Shown: positions 1-9,978 of the stretch, piece by piece
Numbering within the stretch: position 1 is the first letter of the stretch
Layout: each line of letters opens with the position of its first letter
NCBI GenBank assembly: GCA_958299035.1
Contig: CATQJL010000112.1
Span: 43,838,833-43,902,832 of the forward strand
DNA from: Cylicocyclus nassatus
Taxonomy: Eukaryota; Nematoda; Chromadorea; Rhabditida; Strongylidae
Direction: 5' to 3'
DNA length: 64,000 nt
Made by a program: the position numbers and the translations under genes
The notes under the pieces: generated by a model
What the model was told of the DNA's origin: nothing
Database searches by the model: none
The model's input: the letters and a program-made list of their open reading frames with translations, nothing else

Positions 1-70
1 GGCAATTCGTGTTGACTGGTTTTTATCTTCCTCGTAATTCTTTTCAGTTCATTGGCACTCAAGTCTAATT

Positions 71-253
71 TTAGATCTTCCCCTCGATCAAATCACCCCG
101 CTTATCGGCAGTGGCAATGATGCTGACGTCTAGCTGATGTGGTCCGCCCACTTTTGCTTGATAGCTTCTCATGTGTGCATGAACATTGTAGTCCTTGCTG
201 TTTCTAGCGTGTGCATAATAAACTTTGCCGTCCGAAGCTTTCCCACCCTCTTT
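71..253 (-). CDS. Unidentified protein, coding-like terminal exon
   Basis: A reading frame of about 60 codons runs on the minus strand to a TAA at 71-73. The residues look protein-like: basic and polar, with words such as KVYYAHARNSKDYNVHAH and DVSIIATADKRGDLIEGKI. The frame is open up to about 300, but it has no ATG near its start, so it should be an internal-to-terminal exon. The only AG dinucleotides at its 5' side (about 250-256) lack a good pyrimidine tract, so the exact start is uncertain. It lies 135 bp downstream of the THAP gene on the same strand. It may be an alternative last exon of that gene, the end of a different gene, or a gene relic. I do not recognise the family. Confidence 0.4.
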   Translation of the reverse strand, partial: KEGGKASDGKVYYAHARNSKDYNVHAHMRSYQAKVGGPHQLDVSIIATADKRGDLIEGKI

Positions 254-388
254 CGGAAATATGAAAAATATGAAGATATAGGTTGTAAAAACCCATTTAG
301 TGTATAATTAACAGTAAAAGCTCAAACAGGATCCAATTTCTATATATATACAAACTGTACACCAAACTTGTTTGTGACAAATAAAATC

Positions 389-3300
389 TTAATCTCGCTT
401 CTGCAAATACACTTCGATATTCTTTAGTAAGAACTCCATTGATGAGATCTGTGGAGGAATCAGTAGCAGATCCATGTGAACTGGCTATAAAATCACTCTA
501 CTGTGTACAATAACTAGACCTTATTAGTGTCTTTTGCTTCACTATGATAACATTAATCTTCAAAAGTGTTGCCCGCCTTTTTGCGGACAAGATTCTGAAA
601 TCACTTGCCTGATCATCGCACATTCTAATTGGCTTTGGTTCATTCGTGGAGTTCAGGTACCGATTCGGTTTGAACGTGGAAATGTCCTGTACAGATTGTT
701 TTGGCGACAAAGAGCACCGTTAGAATAATGAAAAATGCCTACGTAACGTAAAGGAACAGCATTTCTTTTCAGAATCAGTGCTCGCTGAGGTGTAGATTCA
801 AACTGGTCGGCGGCAAAGTGATCGTAGCATATGAACCTTGAAATTTGTTTTCGTGGCTATAGCATTTCATATTATCCATCTCATAATTTCGAAAAGATGA
901 TTCCACCAGTTGGAGGGGTGGGTGGGGAGGTGGGGAGGAAGGCGAGGGCGAGGGAGTTGGAAAGGTTTACTTAAAACTTCATCATTGGGATATATTGAGT
1001 TGTGTGAATAAGCACATTCGCATTTCCTTTTAATTTTTTCTTAATATATTTGAATAGTATTTGGCAAAAGTATGCTTTTGATAGCTAACGATAAGACCTA
1101 CAGGTTAACTTGCGTCATTTTCCAATTTTTCAGGGAACCCAAATAGTTTCTTGGTTTTCAAACGAAAAATCCGAAGGAGCGAAGAAACCATCTTCGACAT
1201 CTTTTTTCCTTCAGTTTTCCCGTTTTCGGCAGTTGAGATCTAACCAAAATAATTACTCATATATTAGGTTGTCTCATAAGTCTTTTCATTTTTGAGTTTT
1301 CCCTATAATAAGTCACACACTTCTTATTCAAAATAGACATCAGGATAACATTCGATAAAGCAAAAGCTCTATAAGATAGCGTTTATGCTTTTGCACAAGC
1401 TTTGGTCCATCTCGAGTTCTAAACCAAATTCTAAAAAGTTTCGGATGCTCAGAGAACCGAAAAATTTTTATATCTTCGTTTAAAGAAAACCTACAGATCT
1501 CTAACTCGCTCACGCATATACACTTCACATCAGACACTCATATGTGCCGTTGCCGTATTTTTTCATGGCTAGAAATCAAGAAAACGAAAAATTTCATGTT
1601 TTTACCAAAGTGATGCTGTGCTGTCTTACACCAATAATTGTATACTACAAGCCGTTAGAAGTATATCCGTAAATTTTTAGCTCTTTATGGCCCTAGTTAC
1701 CGAGAAATATCGAATTTAGCTTTCTTCATTCGGGCTTTTTACGCGTAACCTAGCATTTCTCGATAACTAGAGCTCATAGAGAGCTAAAAATTTACGGTTG
1801 TACTTCTAAAGGCTTATAGCATACAAATTTTAGTGTAAGAACAGCACAGCATCACTTTGGTAAAAACATGGAAATTTTCGGTTTTTTGATTTTTAGCTGA
1901 TAAACAAATACAGCAACAACACATATGAATGTCTGATGTCGATTGTATATGCGTGAGCGAGTTAGAGGTCTCTGTAGGAATTTTTTGAACGAAGATATAA
2001 AAAATTTTCTGTTTTCTGGGCATCGAAACTTTTTAGATTTTGGTTTAAAACTCGAGATGGATCAAAGCTTGGAAAAAAGCACAAGCGCATAAACGTCATC
2101 TTGTAAAGCTTGTTTTGCTTTATCGAATGTTGTCCTGATGTCTATTTAGAATAAGAAGTGTGTGACTTATTATAGCGAAAACTCAAAAATGAAAAGACTT
2201 ATGGGACAACCTAATAGTTAATGCTACTGTCTATGCTTATACCCCATGCTCTCAAAAATGATTAGTGCGGTTTTACTAGAAGCCTGTGAGGCGAAACTGA
2301 TGCGACGACGTTCGTCGTCTAGCGTAGCAAGTTGTGTGATTCATGCACAGAATCGAGTGAGTAAACCATACGATAACCATTTGTAACCAAAATCATTCTG
2401 TTTGCCATTTGCTGGATTATGTGTCTACGGTTCTTTCTCAGGATTGCCTTCAGATGCCACGTTGACATTGAAAAACGTCAGGAAGGGATCTCTTTACTAA
2501 AATAGCTTCCGAAATTGTTCAGCACTTCTGTGCATTGCACGGATTTTTAGAGTTACTTTCTAAGCCTAATCCATTTAAAAGCTGACATGTAGTTATCAGA
2601 ACTGATCTTCACCTTTTTTTCCAACTTGAAAACTTCGAAATCTCTCCAAAACCTCAATTTTGAGAAAAAGAAGCGAAGAATTTGATGCAGCGGGATTAGA
2701 GCCTTGCAGACGCACGTGCAATTTTTATGAGCATCAAACCGAGTATGGGATATCTCCCCAAAATGCGAACGAACTTCATGACCGCGCACGAATTCTTAGC
2801 GCGAAAATGCTCATGGCAAGTGGGTTCAGGATGAATTCGTCTCGCTATGAGTATTCGCGGATTAGTTGAGGGAAATTATGTGCGGTGGGGGGGGGGGACT
2901 ATTTCGCACCCACAATCATCTGTGTCGTAGTCTACAGATTTTCACGCATTCCAGAAAACCCGCACTGGAGTGTCGCGCACGATAGCGCTGCTGCTGGGAA
3001 ATGCTGTGACACCATCAAAGTCCAGACAATCTATAGCCTCATTATCAAAGTAAAGAAATGAGGCGCAAATCTGATCGATTAATCTCAAAAATCCTGCAGT
3101 ATGTAACGGACCACGTGGACGTGCATCGTTTTGGCGCTACTGTCCTCCTCTATGCAATGCGCGCCCAATCTGACGTTAGCATGTGCCATAGGGTAAAAAT
3201 AATCGAAAAATAAAGTATAAGTAAGTATTCAGGAAAGTAAGTCACTTCCGTCCAGAGCTTCCCAGTCTTTGCCTTAGGTGTTCCATCAGCACAGCGTCAT

Positions 3301-4021
3301 TGTCGTATAAGAGTTTCATCCATTCTTCCCTGAAATAGTTGATTATCGTTTCTGTAACTTTTTGGAAGGTCTCCTGTCCTTGCAGCTAGCCTTTTGCAGT
3401 GGGCAGTTTGGGAAGTTTTGGGATTCCGGTAGTTTATGGGCCATTGATTCAATGCACGTGTGTGACTGCATTGCTTTGCTTTTAAAGGCTAGATAAAGGC
3501 TGCTGTAGCAACCTGGCAGAAATCCGTCTCTTTTCAAACACCGACACACTGAGATCACGAAGCTGGGGCAAGATAGTGGGGATCCCCTTTCTTATAAAAT
3601 CAACTAGGGTTTGCCCACATCTTCAAATGGACCTGAGTCAAAAAAAAGTGTTTCTAAGGATATTCAAAAGATTTTACTGCGCATCTAGTTTTTGCCTCTG
3701 GTACCGCGTTCATGATCAACTCGGACAAAAACTCGCTTTCATTCACGGTTTTTCTATATTGCTTAGTCTTACCTTTTTGCAACATTTTCGGTGAACGTCT
3801 GCATGTATTGCTGATGCTTCCTCCTGCCACAAACAGCGCATAGTCGCAACCTCGAGCGACGAATTTTCTGAAATTCAAGTTGAACAAAAAGAACGTTTTT
3901 AACACATACTGGCATCTATAAAAATTTTAATAATGTACAAAATGACAGTTTCGTTTCCCGTTACTTGATACTTCATCTGCAAGAATTTAATTCGCCCTGG
4001 AGCGCAATCAGTTCCTCCCAT
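389..4021 (-). CDS. THAP-domain zinc-finger protein, 155 aa, six exons
   Basis: This is a small probable DNA-binding protein with an N-terminal THAP finger. Exons in transcript order are 4021-3965, 3867-3773, 3329-3246, 836-743, 686-609 and 448-389. All phases agree and give 155 codons plus TAA. The zinc ligands fit the C2CH pattern: C29, C32 (in LCAVCGRRK), C82 and H85 (in FICYDHF), spacing CX2C-X49-CX2H. W54 and the closing AVP motif (105-107) are also present. After residue 110 the tail is short and has no recognised domain. The start ATG at 4021 follows a plausible trans-splice acceptor (AG at 4034-4035) by 11 bases. The last intron (449-608) begins with GC rather than GT, in the context CAG|GCAAGT. 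If that intron is retained, the frame instead stops at 498. Intron 837-3245 holds a 951-bp palindromic element. THAP domains are known from DNA-binding regulators and domesticated P-element transposases; the target here is unknown. Confidence 0.82.
1264..2214. mobile_element. Palindromic mariner-like MITE, TA target duplication
   Basis: The left end TTAGGTTGTCTCATAAGTC and the right end are reverse complements, and the similarity runs inward for roughly 470 bp per arm, meeting near 1745. TA flanks both ends (1262-1263 and 2215-2216), as for Tc1/mariner insertions. No transposase frame is present, so it is non-autonomous. It lies inside the third intron of the THAP gene. Confidence 0.85.
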
Positions 4022-4559
4022 GTTGTCAGCAATCTTCAAAAGAAAGAGATACATTTACCCCTACAGCCGGAGCCCATCAGCGATGTCGTCCCCTACGTAG
4101 AAATAGCTGCTGCGAAACTCATGCAAGCATAGCGCCAGTCATATCAACGCTATTTATTACAAGTAGGATTTGGGAACCTCGTATCAAGAAAAACAAGTAA
4201 GGCTCTTCTTTTGCTTCTTACGATATAGTCATATGATATTCCTTCCCTAGAGTGAGGTGAAAAAACTGGGTTTTGTGTGATTTTGTGCACCACCAGATTA
4301 GCACGAAGCAGCTCAAACGGAATGAATAAAGTTGTCAAAAGACAGCCTGATGGTGTGTAACTACAATGATTTCGAGTTAACTATAGGGAAGACGCTACAA
4401 ACATCACTAAAAATCGATGTTTCTGAGATGTTTTCTGTGAAACATGGTTACAGAGTACTTGACGAAAGCGCACTTTCAACCGTTTACAACTCCTTTCAGC
4501 TAATCCTCAGACAATCTAATCCTAATCCTCGGTGCCGTAGTCGCGCCGGACAGTCGAAA

Positions 4560-4960
4560 TCTGGCAGAGCCGCGGCGGACCCAATTGACCAATGAGAGCG
4601 GGGCGAGGGGGCGGTCCCTTCACGGTGACGTCACCGGCAGGCGAGTGGGACCCTTCTCCGGATCTGCTCCGGAGGTACGCCATCTCTGCTCCGGAGGTAC
4701 GCCAGATTTGGGAGAGCAGCGGCGGAGAGATTTGCCCGCCGCGAGTGCGCCAGTGGGACACTTCCGGAGCAGAAAATGGCAGGGCTCCAGAGCACAAATG
4801 GGAGGTCTGCGGAGCACAAAATGGCAGGGCTCCGGAGCACAAATGGGAGGTCTCCGGAGCATAAATGGGAGGGCTCCGGAGCACGAGTGGCAATCCCCAG
4901 CTGGGGAAACCCCGCGGCTCGGCCATTTCTGCTCCGGAGGTATGCCGTCGACTGTCTGAG
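4560..4960. repeat. GC-rich minisatellite built on a TCCGGA core
   Basis: From 4765 to 4890 a unit of about 20-21 bp close to GCTCCGGAGCACAAATGGGA recurs in tandem five or six times, with AAATGGC and AAATGGG variants alternating. Inverted versions (CTGCTCCGGAGGTACGCC) occur at about 4664, 4686 and 4928. At 4623-4632 there is a perfect GTGACGTCAC palindrome, the consensus CRE site for CREB/ATF-type factors. The overlapping open frames on both strands are products of the repeat and not genes. Confidence 0.7.
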
Positions 4961-5469
4961 TCGCCTAAAAGATAATAAACGGCGTTTTAAGGCTAGTACT
5001 ATGATATACAAGGCTCCCCAATCAGCTTCCGTATAAGGGATTTAGGTTTTCCGTGGTGGCTACATACCTTTGGATCCAGAAGGCGAATGGATTAGGTTAG
5101 CCGAGAATGTTGAGAGTCATCGATGTCAAGGGGCCATTAAAAGGGCTCTGCTCTGTCTTTTTGGAACATCTTGTTTTCTTGTTTTGAAAATCGTCTAACT
5201 TATGAAAGGTGATATAAATATATAACACTTTCATGTGAGGGTTTACAAGAGTCTCCTTGCTGGATGTAGTTGACTGCAGCCATAAAATCAAGCCTATCTA
5301 AACTTGCCAGTAAAGGAACCGAACCATTATCAAGGTTATAAGCTGCTGGTACGAATTGATTCAGTTACATTGTTCGTGCAATCTTCTTTTGCTTTCTAGC
5401 TAGCCTCAACCTTTTTATCCAACCATTGACTGATTCCAGTTATAGTTGACAGCGGCAATTCTCAGATTT

Positions 5470-5740
5470 GTAGCGGCTTGAAGTAGCAGCGGACCCACCT
5501 GGCTTTCACCAACTTGGGTCGATGGTTGCATGAGGTAAGAATGAGTCGGCCCCAACGGAAGTTTCAACGTGGCATTCGCTGCTGATCATGGATCCATGCA
5601 GATGTGATATCGCGTTTTCTCTTGATCCGGTTCCTTGCAGACCCGTAGGGCGGTGGTCCATAGTCAGAATGGTGCACCTCGCTCTTGATTGCATGAGCCA
5701 ACGCAGTAAAGTTGAAAAAACATTAGAAAATTGCACTGTC
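5470..5740. other. GC-rich island of unknown nature
   Basis: About 270 bp stand out from the AT-rich surroundings by base composition. Both strands are partly open (a 76-codon frame on the minus strand, a 106-codon frame on the plus), but neither has convincing splice sites or a recognised protein motif. It could be an RNA gene, a fixed repeat or an exon remnant; I cannot tell which. Confidence 0.3.
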
Positions 5741-5925
5741 TATAAACGAGAAGTGCATTCAAACAGAAAAAATGGGTTCATAATGTCTCTTCCTCAATTA
5801 CTGCAACACCCAAATCAGCGAGCGTCGACTAGATTTGTCAACTCATTCATCTTATACCCTCCTTCTCCTCTCTCAAAAGGAAAGTTCCAGATCGCACTGT
5901 TCTTTTGATATAAGATGAGTATAGC

Positions 5926-6060
5926 CAAGCTCAGCTTGAAAGGCCGATTCTAAAACTGCCCTCTTTAGCAGCAGAACAAAGCTAAGTGGCGAGTTGTTGA
6001 CTCTAATCTACGGGAAATTTACAACTCCGAAAATAGGCAAAATTATGGAGCTTATGTATT
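5926..6060 (+). mobile_element. Fragment of the Harbinger-like MITE family found at 32732
   Basis: The stretch aligns by eye with about 32785-32910 in the same orientation. Shared words include CAGCTTGAAA, a pair of TTAGC...GCAGAAC blocks and GGGAAATTTACAAC. No terminal repeats or flanking TTA are seen, so it is a truncated internal piece. Confidence 0.6.
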
Positions 6061-7590
6061 CTGGGCTGTATTCTGGGCTTAAAGTTATTTGCCTAATTTA
6101 GTCGTCTCTTTACCCAGAGGATTCGTTCCGTATCTATCAAAGGTATTATTGGAAACACTGTTCAAGCTGCGTTGGCTTTTGCATATCTCCATTCAAATCT
6201 GCGATTTCTTGTACTTCTCTTATCAGTCCAAGAATGGTAGCCATTTTTCGTCCACTTAATCCTCTCCGCGACTGAAGTTTGTGATGTTCGCTTGCCAATC
6301 GCTGGAAAGGATTACGGTAGTTTAACTTGAAGGCAGCGTCCGGGCAAAATTTCGACTTCTAATTTTGTCTTATCCAGGCGCTGATTCCAAATATGGCATC
6401 CAAAATATGTAGATTTCCCGAAAATCCCCTTTTTGAGAGGATTTTGTAAGAACCGTGGACGACTGCTCCTAATGTTATCTTTGACGAAACAAGCACTAAC
6501 AGGAGACACTCTGTGTTTGATTGTGTTTGCCACGTGAAAATACGTTAAGGGCTGAAGAGAGCTCGTTCCAGGAGGCGGGCCGTGCGGGGGAGTGGGCGTG
6601 ATCCTCCTCGAGGCTCGTCCTTTTTTTGCGCCGATTTTCTCCCTTTGTAACGGGTTTTTGAAATCGAATTTGCGCGGTAGTTCAAGACCGAGGCCTTAGA
6701 ACTCGATTATGATAGTATCCGAGAGTCTCGAAATCTGCCCGAACGCTGCCTTTAACTCGACGCTTCATAACAGATACAAATTGATTGTTACAATATACTT
6801 GTCAACTTTAGTATCGACATCCATAAACCAAAATTCTCTATTGAAAATCACCAAAAAATGCAAAGAAGTTGTCATCAATTTTCGATCCCACCTGATATTA
6901 AGGCAGCGTTGCTGCAGTGTTCCTGTACCAAATAATATTAAAATGGTCAAAATGTGAAAAAAACGTTCACAGATAAGGATTTCTGTATTTTTCAGCACTA
7001 TATTTCCCATCTCCAATGATCATTTTGACTAAAAACATGTTCCTTGTTAGTGCTTTAAAGAATAATCAAATGCTTGTGTCAATGCGCTACTGATGGTTAA
7101 CAAGATCCATATGTTCAACCTATACGTATTAGATCTTCAGTTGTGTAGCCGATACTGGAGACGAAGAGTGCTATACAACTCTAGCGTTTGCCAAGAGGAT
7201 ATGACCTCAAAAAGAAAAATGTAATGTAAAATGTAAAAATTGAAAAAATCGGCTGTTCGCTATAATCGGCTAGCAAGAAAACTTTGATAAGCGTGGGATC
7301 AAGTTGACAACGGCTCTATCACAATTCGGCGCTTTGTAGCTAGAAGTTCAGCCTTTATTAAAACATTGCTGGAATAATGGACTCTTGGTCCTTTCAAAGT
7401 TTCACAGGGATTGCTGAGTTGGACTTCCAAACTGCAGAGGCGGCAAATCCAAGTAGAGGTGGTAGTCAAATTGAATTAATGCCAATTAATGCATTTCTGT
7501 CAAGCATTTTAAGATGTTAGACGTCTGTTGGTAAGGCTTTTTGTAAAGGTATACCTTACATATATGTATGAGCCAATACCAGGGCCCGAC

Positions 7591-9298
7591 CAGAGGTGCG
7601 ATAGGTGGAGCCGGGCCCCCCAAAAGTGAAGGTGGTTCCAGCTATCACTGACCGGCCAAAAGTGAAGGTGGTAGTGCCGGACACTCACCTCCCAAAAACG
7701 TCGACGGGGGGGGGGGGGGGGTAACGTCGACTGAGCCTATCCTTCCAGGTCGTTGCCGCCAGTGCGCGGAATATAAGCAAAACAAACGCAAAAAAGATCA
7801 TTGAAGGCATATTTTTAGGAACACGGCGGCATATTTATTTAAAATAAACGTGTTTAGTAAATGGCGTATTTGGAAGTAAAAGATAGCGGCACTGTACGGA
7901 TTTTATTAAGTAAATTTTGTCATAACGTACTACAAACAAAGTAGGTCGATCCAGGGAATAACCGCCGAGAACCAGAATTTTGAATAATAAAATAACGATA
8001 AATTATGCGAAATTTCCATTTTCATAAATCTTGCGGTTGAAGATGTCAGCAAATGCGACTTCATATGTTTTGAAGGGCAGGTGTTGTTCTATCAGATAGT
8101 GAAAAATTAGGTCGATTTGAGCAGTGGCCGCCGAGAACGAGAATTTTGAAAAATTAAGCGATTTTAGGTTACTTAGTGACAGCTGACGTTTAGACTCCTA
8201 TAAATCTGGAATGTGAAGGAGTGCAATGTTGCGACTTCATAGGTTTTGTAGAGTAAGGATTGCTGTATCGGACCATGTCTTAGCCGTAACGATCCAATAA
8301 GATACCGCCGAGATTCAGGCTCTTGAAAAAACAAGTGAAAAACCGCTTTTTGAAATTCAACAGCGCATAACTTCTCCAGAATTGCATGAATCATGTTGCG
8401 ACTTCATAGGTTGGATTCTCCTAATCAAGAGCTTTCAGATGATATATAATATGTGGGGGGTTCAATGATTTTTGCGGCTCTAACCCAGGGTGGAGACTTT
8501 TCACCCCAAAGTCTCCACCTCGCCCATTTAATGTACTGGCCGGAGACCGCCAGTGGAGACTTTGGGGTGAAAAGTCTCCACCCCCGGGCATATGCTGTGA
8601 GAGGCGCAAAACCCCCACATATTATATATCATCTGAAAGCTCTTGATGAGGAGAATCCAATCTATGAAGTCGCAACATGATTCATGCAATTCTGGAGAAG
8701 TTATGCGCTGTTGAATATCAAAAAGCGGTTTTTCACTTGTTTTTTCAAGAGCCTGAATCTCGGCGGTATCTTATTGGATCGTTACGGCTAAGACATGGTC
8801 CGATACAGCAATCCTTACTCTACAAAACCTATGAAGTCGCAACATTGCACTCCTTCACATTCCAGATTTATAGGAGTCTAAACGTCAGCTGTCACTAAGT
8901 AACCTAAAATCGCTTAATTTTTCAAAATTCTCGTTCTCGGCGGCCACTGCTCAAATCGACCTAATTTTTCACTATCTGATAGAACAACACCTGCCCTTCA
9001 AAACCTATGAAGTCGCATTTGCTGACATCTTCAACCAGCAGATTTATAACAATGGAATCATCGCATGATTTTTCATTATTTTATCATTCGAAATTCTGGT
9101 TCTCGGCGGTTATTTCCTGGAACGACTTACTACATAGATATATGCTCCCAATACTTTCTTTTACCTTCCTTTTGCTTATTTTCCTTCTTTTGAGCTTGAA
9201 CAAAAAATTTTTTTCAAACCCAAAAGTGAAGGTGGTCACCCCGCACCAGCTCAAAAGTGAAGGTAGGCGGAGACTCGGCTCCGACTATCGCACCTCTG
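7591..9298. mobile_element. Palindromic hAT-like element, 1.7 kb, 8-bp target duplication
   Basis: The ends are inverted copies of CAGAGGTGCGATAG and are flanked by identical 8-bp copies of GGCCCGAC (7583-7590 and 9299-9306). A CAGAG start with an 8-bp duplication is typical of hAT transposons. Most of the interior is a long palindrome: about 8040-8440 is repeated inverted at about 8610-9045, with a smaller inverted pair on TGGAGACTTT near the centre (8490-8585). Sub-terminal repeats of CAAAAGTGAAGGTGG occur near both ends. The near-identical 73-codon frames in the two arms are mirror copies, and no transposase is encoded. A G-run lies near 7706-7720. Confidence 0.85.
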
Positions 9299-9978
9299 GG
9301 CCCGACACAAGTCGGTTTCTAGGGTTTATCAAATGAGGTCTCTGTAATATTTAAAACGATTTTGGGCTATCGCGAGGACTTTGTCCAGTAACGTATGATT
9401 ATTATGACTCTCTCTAGTCTTTCCCTTCTCTACAGAACATGAATGATTACTAAAGTTTATCCATATGGCATCAAGTTACAGAAATCGAGTATATATAGGT
9501 AAATAGACGGATTGGTATAGTCGTCCTCCCCCCACTAGACACCCAGTGGACGAATTTGAATTTGAACTAGAGCACGCCGGTCGCGGCAGAGCGCGGCACC
9601 GTCAAATTCGTTTCAAGTTCTTGCAGTGTTCTTTTGTATTTCTCGTCGCTGCATGGTAATTCATTTATCTCAATGGCGTTTGTATAGTTGTCCTCCCCCC
9701 ACTAGACACCTAGTGGACAAATTCAAATTCGAACTAGAGCACGCCGGTGCGGCAAAGCGCGGCACCTGCAGCTCCCACTTCAATCTCATACAAATTTTTT
9801 TGTGTTTTCGCGACGTTTCAACCTAATTTTTTAATGCTGACAGTTTTTTCACTTCGTATTGAAATTGTCGCTTTTATTTGAGCGGTGGATCGTGCTGTAT
9901 GCTCGTTTCTTTGACTACGATTCCAAGTTAAGCTTGAAAAAACGACTAAGTTTAAAAGCTGGTGAAATTTCTCTCGGT

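Larger units (their letters stand above)
4034..7582. other. Intergenic stretch without a supported gene
   Basis: No exon with consistent splice signals and phase was found on either strand. It contains a GC-rich minisatellite (4560-4960), a GC-rich island (5470-5740) and a fragment of a Harbinger-like MITE (5926-6060). The remainder is AT-rich with scattered short open frames that look random. Confidence 0.5.

Noticed and set aside
4522..5011. Several open frames of 80-134 codons on both strands
   Set aside because: They are translations of the TCCGGA minisatellite in different frames.
8173..8898. Two nearly identical 73-codon frames, one per strand
   Set aside because: They are the two arms of the hAT-like palindrome read in opposite directions, not duplicated genes.
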